Below are positions 8,867 through 17,622 of a DNA stretch of 64,000 bases, one piece after another. The stretch comes from an uncultured Anaeroplasmataceae bacterium (lineage in GTDB: Bacteria; Bacillota_I; Bacilli_A; Acholeplasmatales; Anaeroplasmataceae): assembly GCA_910584005.1 (NCBI GenBank), contig CAJTXR010000003.1, positions 186,001-250,000 of the forward strand, in the 5' to 3' direction. Positions within the stretch are counted from its first letter, which is position 1. Every line of letters starts with the position of its first letter. The notes beneath the pieces were generated by a model. It searched no databases. It was not told the DNA's origin and saw only the letters and a program-made list of their open reading frames with translations. Made by a program: the position numbers and the translations under genes.

Positions 8867-10147
8867 ATGAACACATTGGTTATTGTAGGATCTCAATGGG
8901 GAGATGAAGGAAAAGGAAAGGTTACAGACTATTTAGCTCAAAAGGCAGATGTGGTAGTAAGAAGCCAAGGGGGGAATAATGCTGGACATACAATTCTTTT
9001 TCACCAACAGAAATATGCATTACGGAGTATTCCTTCGGGAATATTTAATCCGAAGATTAAAAATATTATGGCCAATGGAATGGTCATTCAGCCAAAACAA
9101 ATGCTAGAAGAGTTGCACGGATTAGAGGCAAGAGGAATTAGAGAATATCAATTGTTTATTTCTAATCGAGCTCATATTGTGCTTCCTTATCATGAGGCAT
9201 TAGATGGTGCTTATGAGCAGTTTAAGAAGGATAAGAAAATAGGAACAACGAAACGAGGGATTGGACCTGCTTATGCAGATAAAGCCAATCGTATTGGAAT
9301 TCGTGTGGCTGATTTTATAGAACCCAATGTTTTTAAAGATGTGTTACAACAGACATTAGAAATTAAAAACATGGAATTAAAAATGCTAGGATTAGATACA
9401 TTTGATTTTGATTCTATTTATGAAGAGTATTCTGCTTATGCAAGGGAAATGAAAAAATATGTTTGTGATACTTCCTTACTTTTAGAAGAAGAAATTCAAA
9501 AGAACTCTAAAATATTGTTTGAAGGAGCTCAGGGGGTTATGTTGTGTTTAGATCATGGAACGTACCCTTATGTGACCTCCTCTTCCCCTACAGGAGCTTC
9601 TGTTCCTGTGAATAGTGGGATTGCTCCTAGATATATACAAGATGTTTTGGGAATTTGTAAAGCCTATACAACTCGGGTAGGAGAAGGACCTTTTCCAACG
9701 GAGATTGAAGGCGAACTTGCCAACGAGATTCGTGAAAGAGGACATGAATATGGAACCGTTACAAAACGTCCAAGAAGAGTAGGATATTTGGATTGTGTTG
9801 TTTTAAATCATGCCAGAAGAGTTGCAGGAATTAATCATTTGGCTTTAATGCTCTTTGATGTTCTTACGGGAATAGATTTGATAAAAATATGTTATGCTTA
9901 TGAATTAGATGGTAAAAGAATATCTTATGTCCCTGCATCTGAATATGAATATTCAAAGGTAAAACCTGTTTATATTGAAATGCCAGGATGGAAAGAAGAC
10001 ATTTCTCTAGTTCGATCATTTGAAGAACTTCCAACGAATGCGAAGAAATATATTCAAAAAATAGAGGAGCTTACACACATTAAAATTTCTTTATTTTCTG
10101 TAGGCCCTGATCGCGAACAAACCATTCTATTAGAAGAATTATTATGA
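8867..10147 (+). CDS. purA: Adenylosuccinate synthetase
   Basis: 426 residues. The N-terminal GSQWGDEGKGK P-loop variant (residues 8-18), the IMP/Asp-binding regions (GNNAGHTI, GTTKRGIGPAYADK, EGAQGVMLCLDHGTYPYVTSS) and the C-terminal SVGPDREQTI motif are all present. It converts IMP, Asp and GTP into adenylosuccinate in purine synthesis. The ATG at 8867 is preferred because TTGGAGGAAG lies just upstream and the protein then starts directly at the beta strand. It is probably co-transcribed with mnmE; the stop overlaps the start of the DUF523 gene. Confidence 0.97.
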   Translation: MNTLVIVGSQWGDEGKGKVTDYLAQKADVVVRSQGGNNAGHTILFHQQKYALRSIPSGIFNPKIKNIMANGMVIQPKQMLEELHGLEARGIREYQLFISNRAHIVLPYHEALDGAYEQFKKDKKIGTTKRGIGPAYADKANRIGIRVADFIEPNVFKDVLQQTLEIKNMELKMLGLDTFDFDSIYEEYSAYAREMKKYVCDTSLLLEEEIQKNSKILFEGAQGVMLCLDHGTYPYVTSSSPTGASVPVNSGIAPRYIQDVLGICKAYTTRVGEGPFPTEIEGELANEIRERGHEYGTVTKRPRRVGYLDCVVLNHARRVAGINHLALMLFDVLTGIDLIKICYAYELDGKRISYVPASEYEYSKVKPVYIEMPGWKEDISLVRSFEELPTNAKKYIQKIEELTHIKISLFSVGPDREQTILLEELL

Positions 10148-10593
10148 TGAAACCAAAATTACTAATTTCAGCTTGTTTATGTGGTAAAAATACTAAATAC
10201 AATGGTAAAAATAATCTTATTCCCCAAATTGAACAATTAGAAAGGCTCTATGATTTTGTTTTAATATGTCCAGAAGTAATGGGGGGACTACCTATTCCTA
10301 GAGATCCAAGTGAAATAAAAGGGGATTTGGTTTTATCCAAAACAGGAACTGATGTTACACAGAACTTTATTTTAGGAGCTCAAAAGGCTCTTGAACTTGT
10401 GAAAAAACATCAAGTTCAAGTTGCTTTACTAAAAGAATCTTCTCCATCTTGTGGAGTCCATATGATATATAATGGAAATTTTAATGGCGAAAAGATATCT
10501 GGATCTGGAATTACTACTCAAGTTTTAAAAGAAAATGGAGTAAAAGTCTATTCTGAAGACGAAATTCATTTACTTCTCAATCAAAATTCATAA
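10144..10593 (+). CDS. DUF523 family protein
   Basis: 149 residues. The family-defining features are LISACLCGKNTKYNG at the N-terminus, CPEVMGGLPIPRDPSEI in the middle and LLKESSPSCGVHMIY. The paired conserved Cys residues suggest metal or Fe-S binding; some homologues are joined to a DUF1722 domain, which is missing here. The start ATG overlaps the purA TGA, and a second in-frame ATG follows at once. The local ribosome site is poor, consistent with translational coupling. Biochemical role unknown. Confidence 0.85.
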   Translation: MMKPKLLISACLCGKNTKYNGKNNLIPQIEQLERLYDFVLICPEVMGGLPIPRDPSEIKGDLVLSKTGTDVTQNFILGAQKALELVKKHQVQVALLKESSPSCGVHMIYNGNFNGEKISGSGITTQVLKENGVKVYSEDEIHLLLNQNS

Positions 10594-10600
10594 TTTATAT

Positions 10601-10642
10601 GCCTATTTCTTTTTGATTTTTCAAAGAAATAGGCTTTTTTTA
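10601..10642 (+). terminator. Terminator after DUF523 gene
   Basis: 12-bp stem GCCTATTTCTTT / AAAGAAATAGGC with T7 tail. Confidence 0.92.
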
Positions 10643-10659
10643 ATAAAAAAATAAAAAAA

Positions 10660-10668
10660 TTAGCACTC
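10660..10668 (+). promoter_or_regulatory. Isolated CIRCE-type half site upstream of hsp20 promoter
   Basis: TTAGCACTC matches the left arm of the HrcA-binding CIRCE element exactly and sits immediately before the -35 box. AAGTGTTGA, directly abutting, is a degenerate right arm with no spacer. Confidence 0.5.
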
Positions 10669-10673
10669 AAGTG

Positions 10674-10701
10674 TTGACATTGCCAAAAAACGTGGTATAC
10701 T
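10674..10701 (+). promoter_or_regulatory. Promoter of hsp20 pair
   Basis: TTGACA (10674-10679), 16-bp spacer, TATACT (10696-10701). Transcription would start near 10708, just before the CIRCE-like element. Confidence 0.8.
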
Positions 10702-10711
10702 ATAAGTGTAT

Positions 10712-10738
10712 TTGGCAATATAGTATAAAGAGTGCCAA
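10712..10738 (+). promoter_or_regulatory. CIRCE-like HrcA operator
   Basis: Two 9-base arms with the 9-base spacing of CIRCE: left arm TTGGCAATA (6 of 9 consensus positions), right arm GAGTGCCAA (8 of 9). It lies in the 5' untranslated region between the start point and the ribosome site. The hrcA gene itself is not in the window. Confidence 0.55.
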
Positions 10739-10758
10739 AAAAGAAAGGAAGAAGAATT

Positions 10759-11136
10759 ATGGATTTTATTAATAGTGTATTTAATGAGTTAAATAATATG
10801 TTTTATGGACAGGGAGGGTATAAAAGTTTTCCGCTTGATTTAGTAGAAATCAAAGATGGATTTACTGTGGTTGCTGAATTACCTGGTGTAAAAAAGGAAG
10901 ATATTCAAATGAACTTTGAAGATGGTGTACTAACAATTGAGGCCGATCGTAAAAAGGATGCAGAAGCAAAATATTTAATTAATGAAAGAGATGTTATGCA
11001 TTTAAAGCGTTCTATTAATTTTGGGGATATTCATGAGGATACCATTACAGCCAAACTAGAAAATGGATTACTTATTGTCACCATTATGACTAAGGTTCCT
11101 GAAGAAAAACCAAAAAGAAGTATTTGTATTGAATAA
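10759..11136 (+). CDS. Hsp20 small heat-shock protein (first copy)
   Basis: 125 residues. The alpha-crystallin domain runs from about residue 20: FTVVAELPGVKKEDIQMNFEDGVLTIEADR, ending in AKLENGLLIVTIM, which is the A-x-L-x-N-G-x-L-x-V/I signature. Small heat-shock proteins hold unfolding proteins in refoldable form. The ATG at 10759 has AAAGGAAG upstream; an upstream in-frame start at 10732 falls inside the operator-like repeat and is rejected. The second copy follows after 43 bp, so the two form an operon under the CIRCE-like control region. Confidence 0.92.
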   Translation: MDFINSVFNELNNMFYGQGGYKSFPLDLVEIKDGFTVVAELPGVKKEDIQMNFEDGVLTIEADRKKDAEAKYLINERDVMHLKRSINFGDIHEDTITAKLENGLLIVTIMTKVPEEKPKRSICIE

Positions 11137-11179
11137 GGAATACTTTTGTCGCATACAATAGAAATGGAGTGAATGAATT

Positions 11180-11587
11180 ATGTATTTTATTAAGAAAAAT
11201 AATGATGAAAAAAAAGGAAATTTTGTAGATGAGTTTCAAAATTTCTTTACGGATTCTTTCTTCTCAAATAAAGCATTAAAAACAGATATTATTGAGAACG
11301 ATAAGGATTATGTCTTGAAAGTTGATTTGCCAGGTGTAGATAAAAAGAATATTTCATTAGATTTTAATAACCAATACTTGACTTTATCTGTGAATCAAGA
11401 AGAAGAACAAGAAGATAAAAACCAAAAATATATTCGCAAAGAAAGAAGTCGCTTTTCTTATTCTAGAAGCTATTATTTAGATAAAGCAGATGAAGATAAG
11501 ATCAAGGCAAAGTTGGATAATGGAATCTTGACAATTACAATTGGTAAATCCGATGAAGAAATTAAAAAGTCAATTACAATAGATTAA
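11180..11587 (+). CDS. Hsp20 small heat-shock protein (second copy)
   Basis: 135 residues with the crystallin-domain motifs YVLKVDLPGVDKKNISLDF, YIRKERSRFSYSRSYYL and AKLDNGILTITI. It is clearly paralogous to the first copy but diverged, with a longer Asp/Asn-rich N-terminal arm and an acidic loop (EEEQEDKNQK). The N-terminal arm sets oligomer size in this family, so the two products may form mixed oligomers (inference). GGAGTG is upstream of the ATG, and a terminator follows. Confidence 0.92.
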   Translation: MYFIKKNNDEKKGNFVDEFQNFFTDSFFSNKALKTDIIENDKDYVLKVDLPGVDKKNISLDFNNQYLTLSVNQEEEQEDKNQKYIRKERSRFSYSRSYYLDKADEDKIKAKLDNGILTITIGKSDEEIKKSITID

Positions 11588-11614
11588 GAGCTAAGAATTT
11601 AGCTCTTTTTCTTT
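11586..11614 (+). terminator. Terminator of hsp20 operon
   Basis: AGAGCTAA / TTTAGCTCT stem followed by TTTTCTTTT. Confidence 0.9.
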
Positions 11615-11715
11615 TGCATGTCTAAATTAGACTTTCTTTTTTCTTTGGCTATGCTATTTATATTTTACATCCAAAAGAGTATAATTAAATAAAATAATTT
11701 AGTGGAGGATAGAAT

Positions 11716-12951
11716 ATGAGTTTATTAGCAAAGCATAGTAGAATAAAAGAAGACCGTAGTAATATTGTAACTTTGGGATCTATTGCCAAAAAGGCGAAGA
11801 ATGAAGACCCTCGTGTTATTAATGCTACTATTGGAATGCTTTATGATGAAAATGGGAAGTTATTTACTTATAAAAGTGTTAACAAAGTATTGGAAGAATT
11901 AACACCAGAGGAAAAGTTTTCTTACCCCTCAACTCCAGGGAACCCTGAATATCATGAAGCATTAAAACGATGGGTATTTCGCCAATATTATGATGAAATT
12001 TTATCCACGATGTATTGTAGTGTTATGGCTACTCCTGGAGGGAGTGGAGCAATATCAAATTCCTTTTCAAATTATTTAAATCCTAAGGATTGTGTTTTAC
12101 TGCCAGAATATATGTGGCCAAATTATGAACAATTTGCTTATGAGAGCTTTGCAACATATGAAACTTATTCTATGTTTGAACAAAACCATTTTAATTTAAA
12201 AGATATAAAAAGAAAAATAGAAGCGATGAAACAAAGACAAAAACGGGTTGTGCTTGTGATTAATGATCCGTGCCATAATCCTACGGGCTATAGCATGAAA
12301 TATGAGGAATGGGTGGAATTGATTCGGTATATCAATGAAACGACTCAAGATCAAACTCCGTTTATACTGATTTATGACATGGCATATATTGATTATGATC
12401 AAAGAGGATTTGATGAAACCCGTAAGAACATTCTCCTTTTTAAAGGGCTTAATCCATCAGTTTTAACAATACTAGCTTTTAGTGGTTCTAAAACAATGGC
12501 TTTATATGGGCTTCGGGTTGGAGCCCAAATTGCACTTGGCAAGGATAAGCAAGCGGTGGATGAGTTTTTCAAGGCAAACAAATTTTCGAGTCGGGCAAAG
12601 TGGTCTATGACAACTAATTTAGGAATGAACTTAATTACTAAGGTGATTTTAAATCGAGAGAATAGAAAAGAGTTTGAAAAAGAATTAATTGCATCTAGTC
12701 AAATGCTTGGAAAAAGGGCTTTCGTTTTTTTAGAAGAATGTAAAAAATATACGATAGGAGTTCTTCCTTTTACCTGTGGTTTTTTTGTGACCATTCCATG
12801 TGAGAATCCTTTTGAATTATACGAGCGATTGGTGCAAAAGAAAATATATATTATTCCATTAGAAAAAGCGATTCGGGTAACGATTGCGGCAATTTCTTTA
12901 GAAGAATGTAAGAAAATCCCTAAGGCTATATTTGAATGCTTAAAAAAATAA
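11716..12951 (+). CDS. PLP-dependent class I/II aminotransferase
   Basis: 411 residues, usual fold-type I length. Visible landmarks: TPGGSGAISNSF (cofactor phosphate region), NDPCHNPTGYSM (the N-P-T-G motif), YDMAYIDYD (ring-stacking Asp/Tyr), and FSGSKTMALYGLR with the Schiff-base Lys at about residue 259. It is close to clostridial-type aspartate/aromatic aminotransferases; the exact amino donor cannot be read from sequence. GTGGAGG precedes the ATG. It is flanked by the hsp20 operon and an ABC exporter without clear functional linkage. Confidence 0.87.
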   Translation: MSLLAKHSRIKEDRSNIVTLGSIAKKAKNEDPRVINATIGMLYDENGKLFTYKSVNKVLEELTPEEKFSYPSTPGNPEYHEALKRWVFRQYYDEILSTMYCSVMATPGGSGAISNSFSNYLNPKDCVLLPEYMWPNYEQFAYESFATYETYSMFEQNHFNLKDIKRKIEAMKQRQKRVVLVINDPCHNPTGYSMKYEEWVELIRYINETTQDQTPFILIYDMAYIDYDQRGFDETRKNILLFKGLNPSVLTILAFSGSKTMALYGLRVGAQIALGKDKQAVDEFFKANKFSSRAKWSMTTNLGMNLITKVILNRENRKEFEKELIASSQMLGKRAFVFLEECKKYTIGVLPFTCGFFVTIPCENPFELYERLVQKKIYIIPLEKAIRVTIAAISLEECKKIPKAIFECLKK

Positions 12952-12971
12952 TTTTTATGAATTAAAATGAA

Positions 12972-13000
12972 TTGACAAGAATTATAAAAAAGCATATAAT
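12972..13000 (+). promoter_or_regulatory. Promoter of ABC-2 exporter pair
   Basis: TTGACA (12972-12977), 17-bp spacer, TATAAT (12995-13000): a consensus sigma-A promoter. Confidence 0.85.
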
Positions 13001-13022
13001 GAATTTGGTGGAGGGAAAATGT

Positions 13023-13733
13023 ATGCTAGAAATAAAAAATGTTTCAAAAACCTATAAGAAATCTACAGTTAAAGCAATTGATCATATTCAGATTACAATT
13101 GAAGATGGGGATATATATGGGTTTGCTGGTCCAAATGGAGCAGGAAAATCGACAACAATTAAATGTGTTACGGGAATATTAGATTTTGAAGATGGAGATA
13201 TCCTTTTAGATGGTGTATCAATTAAAAAGAATGCATTAGAATGTAAAAGGAATATGGCGTATGTCCCTGACAATCCTGATATTTATGAAAATTTAAGTGG
13301 AATTGATTATATTAACTTTATTTGTGATATCTATGGAGTAAAAGAAGAACGTAAAGATCTAATTCATCATTATGCTGATTTGTTTGGTATTAAAGATCGA
13401 TTGGCAGATTCCATAAAGAATTATTCTCACGGAATGAAACAAAAAGTGGTTTTAATTGCGGCAATTGTTCATAAGCCAAAACTTTTGGTACTAGATGAAC
13501 CTTTTGTTGGACTAGATCCTAAGGCTGCTTATGATTTAAAAGAAATAATGAAAGAATTATGTAGTCAAGGTACAATGATATTCTTTTCTTCTCATGTCTT
13601 AGAGGTTGTTGAAAAACTATGTAATAAGATTGCAATCATCAAAGAAGGAAAAATTATTTCAAGTGGAACAATTGAGGAGGTTAAAGGAGATACCTCATTA
13701 GAAGATGTCTTCTTAGAACTATTTGATGAATAA
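13023..13733 (+). CDS. ABC transporter ATP-binding protein
   Basis: 236 residues from ATG 13023 (GGAGGG upstream). Walker A is GPNGAGKST, the signature is NYSHGMKQK (a variant of LSGGQ common in ABC-2 exporters), Walker B LLVLDEPFVGLD and the H-loop SSHV. This is the ATPase of a two-gene exporter whose permease overlaps it by 8 bp. Substrate unknown. An in-frame start at 12972 would lie inside the promoter and is rejected. Confidence 0.9.
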   Translation: MLEIKNVSKTYKKSTVKAIDHIQITIEDGDIYGFAGPNGAGKSTTIKCVTGILDFEDGDILLDGVSIKKNALECKRNMAYVPDNPDIYENLSGIDYINFICDIYGVKEERKDLIHHYADLFGIKDRLADSIKNYSHGMKQKVVLIAAIVHKPKLLVLDEPFVGLDPKAAYDLKEIMKELCSQGTMIFFSSHVLEVVEKLCNKIAIIKEGKIISSGTIEEVKGDTSLEDVFLELFDE

Positions 13734-15303
13734 TACAATGTTTTCTTTATTTAAAGTTCACTTGAAACAGGCTATGGATTTTAGGGGAAAAAATAAAAAG
13801 AATCTAGCTATTTTTGTTCCAATTGGATTGATTCTTTTGTTAGGATGTTTATTATCTGGTCTATATTCCTTAAGTATTGTCATGATTCTAAAAGAAGCAA
13901 ATGTAGATTTATCTTTAGTTGTATATACGATGGCAGGTGCTACGAGTATTTTTATATTATCAACAGCAATTCCAAAAGTAAAGAATGTTTTATTTGGGGG
14001 TAAGGATTACGAAATGCTTGCTGCTTTGCCAATAAGGAAAAGTAGTATTATTGCCGTTAAATTTTTAAGTGTGTACTTGACTGAAATTTTATTTTCATTT
14101 GCTTTAGTTGTTCCAGCGACAATTATTGTTTTAATCCATGGGGGTCGCTTTTCTATCCTTTTCGATGGTATTCTTTTGGTTTTATTTAGTCCATTAGTTC
14201 CTTTGATTATATCTTGTTTTGTCGGTATGCTTTTTGGTGTTATTGCTGATCGGTTTAAATATGGAAACATACTTACAATTTTATTTTATTCTATTTTTTT
14301 GATTGGAATAATGTATATTTCCTTTTCTTTTTCAAGTGCGGGACCCAACGAAGATTTAAGCAGTATTGTTGATTCTCTGCGATTTATCAGTTGGTTAAAT
14401 CCCTCAACCTATATTCTATACATTGATTTACTTGGGTTAAATTTACTCCTTTATTTTTTGGTTCACGGAATTCTTTTTGTTGGATTGAGTTTCTTTGTTG
14501 GATTCGGTTATGATTATTTTCATCATTTAATGACAGCTAAACATTCCATTTTAAAATATGTTGAAAAGGATGTAAAGGTAAAAGGGCAGTTTAAGGCTCA
14601 ATTTACAATGGATCTAAAACGATATGCTTCTTCAAAGGCGTATTTAATGAACACAATCACAGGAGGAATTTTAAGTGTCTTATTAATTATTATTATGGTC
14701 ATCATTTTTTACCAAATGGATGAACCAGATGTTGTTTCTGTATTGAGAGGGCAGGTGGCACCTTATTTGCCAATTCTTATTTTTTGGTGTTCATCTATGG
14801 CATTTCCTTCTAATGTAGCAATTTCTATAGAGGGTAAATATTTTTGGCAGGCCAAAAGTTTACCTGTAGATTATAAGACCTATTCCTATAGTAAAATTTT
14901 ATTGTCAGAAGTTGTTATTGCACCTTTTATTCTTGTATCCTCAATTATATTATTATTCTTTATGGATTTGAGTGTGGTTCGAGTGATAACAACAATCGTT
15001 TTACCTCAACTTTATTTCTTTGCGATTAATTGTTTTGGGTACTTAATTAATATGAAGTTTTATACATTGAAATGGGAAAATGAGATGAGGGCTGTAAAAC
15101 AATCCAGTAGTGCAATATTAACTATGCTTTTGGATTTTATTGCTTCTATAGGAGTTGCTGCTATATTTATTCTCATTGGAATTTGGGTTTCCTATGATTT
15201 GGCTGCTCTTTTGGCTATTTTAGTATGTTTAGGTCTGGGGTTAACGGGGTGGATTTTAATTCAACGAAATTGTCAAAGACTTATTTCTAAAATAGAGGTA
15301 TAA
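13726..15303 (+). CDS. ABC-2-type permease, large
   Basis: 525 residues and about 10-12 hydrophobic segments, the first at about residues 27-50 and the last near the C-terminus, making a duplicated six-helix arrangement plausible. It has no ATPase motif. The ATG at 13726 overlaps the ATPase stop; a TTG at 13723 and an ATG at 13738 are alternatives. It partners the preceding ATPase. Permeases of this length occur in Bacillota exporters of unknown cargo. A strong terminator follows. Confidence 0.82.
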   Translation: MNNTMFSLFKVHLKQAMDFRGKNKKNLAIFVPIGLILLLGCLLSGLYSLSIVMILKEANVDLSLVVYTMAGATSIFILSTAIPKVKNVLFGGKDYEMLAALPIRKSSIIAVKFLSVYLTEILFSFALVVPATIIVLIHGGRFSILFDGILLVLFSPLVPLIISCFVGMLFGVIADRFKYGNILTILFYSIFLIGIMYISFSFSSAGPNEDLSSIVDSLRFISWLNPSTYILYIDLLGLNLLLYFLVHGILFVGLSFFVGFGYDYFHHLMTAKHSILKYVEKDVKVKGQFKAQFTMDLKRYASSKAYLMNTITGGILSVLLIIIMVIIFYQMDEPDVVSVLRGQVAPYLPILIFWCSSMAFPSNVAISIEGKYFWQAKSLPVDYKTYSYSKILLSEVVIAPFILVSSIILLFFMDLSVVRVITTIVLPQLYFFAINCFGYLINMKFYTLKWENEMRAVKQSSSAILTMLLDFIASIGVAAIFILIGIWVSYDLAALLAILVCLGLGLTGWILIQRNCQRLISKIEV

Positions 15304-15337
15304 AAAGAATACGCAATTTTGCGTATTCTTTTTTTGT
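15303..15337 (+). terminator. Terminator of exporter operon
   Basis: Perfect 13-bp stem AAAGAATACGCAA / TTGCGTATTCTTT with T tail. Confidence 0.95.
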
Positions 15338-15343
15338 TTTGGC

Positions 15344-15371
15344 TTGACAAAATAAAAATACTTTATATAAT
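15344..15371 (+). promoter_or_regulatory. Promoter of degV (first copy)
   Basis: TTGACA (15344-15349), 16-bp spacer, TATAAT (15366-15371). Confidence 0.85.
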
Positions 15372-15376
15372 ATTAA

Positions 15377-15393
15377 TGTTCACAAAGTGAACA
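15377..15393 (+). promoter_or_regulatory. Perfect palindrome at the degV start point, candidate operator
   Basis: TGTTCAC-AAA-GTGAACA: two 7-bp arms around 3 bp, beginning 5 bp after the -10 box and ending just before the ribosome site. It could be a repressor operator at +1 or a small RNA hairpin. It does not match Rex, CcpA, FabT or NrdR consensus sites. Confidence 0.55.
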
Positions 15394-15405
15394 AAGGAGA
15401 AAGTT

Positions 15406-16242
15406 ATGATAAAAATTGTAGTTGATTCTGCATCAGATATCACAAAAGAAGAAGCATTAGAAAAAAAGGTGGATGTTCTTCCTATAGAAATAACTTTAGG
15501 ATCAAAGATTTATGTTGAAGGCGAAAATATTACTCGTGATGCGTTTTATGAAATGATGCTAAGCCAAAAAGATTTTGCTAAAACATCCTTAGTATCTCCT
15601 CAAAAATTTGTTGAATATTTTGAGGAACAAATGAAACAGCATAATGAGGTTATTTATATTGGTTTATCTTCTAAGCTAAGTGGAACATTTAATAGTGCAA
15701 ATCTTGCAAAACAGGAATTGAAATCAGAGAATATATATTTAGTAGATTCTTTATCTGCATCTTATGCAATCAAAATTTTAGTAGACATAGCTTTACAAAT
15801 GATAAAATCAGGTAAAACAGCAGAAGAAATTTTTAATTTTTTAGAGAAATTAAAAAAGAAAATCAAGATATATGCCTGTTTAGATACTTTGGAATATTTA
15901 AAACGAGGGGGAAGAATAACTTCAACCGTTGCTTTTCTTGGAGAATTGGTCAATTTAAAACCAATTATAACGATCAATCAAGAAGGTAAAATAGAGGTTG
16001 TTTCTAAGGCTTTGGGAAGAACAAGAGGCATGGCCAATATCTTAAAACTTTTAGATAAGAGTAAGGCATCTAATCAATATCCTAAATATATACTATATTC
16101 TTATGGCAATGTGAATTGTGATCAATTTGAACAAAAGCTCTTAAAGAATCAGTATGAAATGAATGGTAAATTACAAATTGGGCCTACAATTGGGGCTCAC
16201 ATTGGTCCTGAGGCTTTTGGTGTTGTATATGTGGAAGAATAA
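15406..16242 (+). CDS. DegV family fatty-acid-binding protein (first copy)
   Basis: 278 residues, full length. Starts with KIVVDSASDITKEEA, the DegV opening strand; contains KTSLVSPQKF, IGLSSKLSGTFNSA and LEYLKRGGRI, all typical family blocks. DegV proteins bind a fatty acid; FakB members present it to the kinase FakA for phosphorylation and phospholipid synthesis. fakA is not seen here. AAAGGAGAAAG precedes the ATG. A second copy occurs at 34443-35300 with no other sharing of context, so the two may differ in fatty-acid preference (inference). Confidence 0.9.
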   Translation: MIKIVVDSASDITKEEALEKKVDVLPIEITLGSKIYVEGENITRDAFYEMMLSQKDFAKTSLVSPQKFVEYFEEQMKQHNEVIYIGLSSKLSGTFNSANLAKQELKSENIYLVDSLSASYAIKILVDIALQMIKSGKTAEEIFNFLEKLKKKIKIYACLDTLEYLKRGGRITSTVAFLGELVNLKPIITINQEGKIEVVSKALGRTRGMANILKLLDKSKASNQYPKYILYSYGNVNCDQFEQKLLKNQYEMNGKLQIGPTIGAHIGPEAFGVVYVEE

Positions 16243-16248
16243 GATAAG

Positions 16249-16280
16249 AAGTCAGTTTCATTTGAAATTGGCTTTTTTAA
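16249..16280 (+). terminator. Terminator of degV
   Basis: AAGTCAGTTTCA / TGAAATTGGCTT stem (two G-T pairs) with a T-rich tail. Confidence 0.85.
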
Positions 16281-16318
16281 TTTCTTAAAACCTTTCCCTT
16301 TTTTAAAAATAAAACATA

Positions 16319-16327
16319 TGATATAAT
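16319..16327 (+). promoter_or_regulatory. Extended -10 promoter of glyA
   Basis: TGATATAAT: TG-n-TATAAT extended -10 with no good -35 box; glyA starts 21 bp later. This could drive glyA through rnfB. Confidence 0.6.
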
Positions 16328-16348
16328 AGATTAAAGGTGAGAAAACGT

Positions 16349-17593
16349 ATGAAAGATTTAAATATACAAGATGTAGAAATTGCAGAAGCAATCGAAAAGG
16401 AATTAAAAAGACAAAGAGAACATATTGAGTTAATTGCTTCTGAAAATTTTGTTTCTAAAGCTGTATTAGAAGCTCAAGGGAGTATTTTAACAAATAAATA
16501 TGCTGAAGGATATAGTGGTAAAAGATATTATGGAGGCTGTGATTATATTGATATTGTCGAAAATATAGCAATTGAACGAGCATGTAAACTTTTTGGGGCT
16601 TCATATGCAAACGTTCAACCTCATTCTGGTTCTACAGCAAATATGGCAGCGTATGGTGCATTATTAGAACAAAATGATGTAATATTAGGGATGTCTTTAG
16701 ATGCTGGAGGACATTTAACACATGGTTATGATCGCAATTTTAGTGGGAAACTCTATCGGTCTTATGCTTATGGCTTGGATGAGAATGGGTATATCGATTA
16801 TGATGAAGTAGAACGAATTGCAAAAGAGGTTAAACCTAAACTAATTGTTGCGGGAGCTAGTGCTTATTCACGAATTATCGATTTTAAAAGGTTTAAAGAT
16901 ATTTGTTTAGAGGTTGGGGCGTATCTTATGGTAGATATGGCTCATATTGCAGGTTTAGTTGCGGCAGGGCTTCATCCGAATCCAATGGAATATGCAGATA
17001 TTGTTACGACAACTACGCATAAAACATTAAGAGGGCCAAGGGGTGGAATGATTCTTACAAATAATAAAGAAATTGCCAAAAAGGTAAATTCTTATGTGTT
17101 TCCTGGAATTCAAGGTGGACCACTAATGCATGTTATTGCTGCGAAGGCTGTTGCTTTTAAGGAGGCACTACAGCCAGAATTTAAAGCATATGCAAAACAA
17201 GTCATTCTAAATTGTCAAGCATTAGCAGATGAATTGCAAAAGTTAGGATATCGATTGATTTCTGGTGGTACAGATAACCATTTGGTTCTTGTGGATATCT
17301 ATGGGAGTGTAGGGTTAACTGGTAAGCAGGCGGAAAATATTTTATATTCGGTTAATATAACTTGTAATAAAAATGCAATTCCTAAGGATCAACAAAAGCC
17401 TTATATTACATCAGGAATTCGTTTGGGAACAGCTGCAATTACCACGCGAGGCTTCAAAGAAGAAGATTGCAGAAGGGTTGCTCGGTGGATAGATAGAGCA
17501 CTTAGAAATTTTGAGGATGAATCTATTTTAAATAAAATAAAAGCAGAAGTGCTTGAATTTATGGCAGAACATCCTTATTTAAGCGAGGTATAG
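16349..17593 (+). CDS. glyA: Serine hydroxymethyltransferase
   Basis: 414 residues, normal length. Motifs: HIELIASENFVS, NKYAEGYSGKRYYGG, HSGSTAN, DMAHIAGLVAAG, and TTTTHKTLRGPRGG with the PLP Lys at about residue 225. It interconverts serine and glycine, feeding one-carbon units to folate. The ATG at 16349 follows AAAGGTGAG; a GTG at 16337 is also in frame but less likely. No terminator separates it from the ANTAR gene 29 bp downstream. Confidence 0.96.
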   Translation: MKDLNIQDVEIAEAIEKELKRQREHIELIASENFVSKAVLEAQGSILTNKYAEGYSGKRYYGGCDYIDIVENIAIERACKLFGASYANVQPHSGSTANMAAYGALLEQNDVILGMSLDAGGHLTHGYDRNFSGKLYRSYAYGLDENGYIDYDEVERIAKEVKPKLIVAGASAYSRIIDFKRFKDICLEVGAYLMVDMAHIAGLVAAGLHPNPMEYADIVTTTTHKTLRGPRGGMILTNNKEIAKKVNSYVFPGIQGGPLMHVIAAKAVAFKEALQPEFKAYAKQVILNCQALADELQKLGYRLISGGTDNHLVLVDIYGSVGLTGKQAENILYSVNITCNKNAIPKDQQKPYITSGIRLGTAAITTRGFKEEDCRRVARWIDRALRNFEDESILNKIKAEVLEFMAEHPYLSEV

Positions 17594-17622
17594 ATTTCTT
17601 TTTTTCACAATGGGGTGATGAT

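Noticed and set aside
11650..11690. Third copy of the small RNA promoter block before the aminotransferase
   Set aside because: Shares CTATTTATATTTTA but has no -35 box at the correct spacing on the minus strand and no terminator-bounded transcript.
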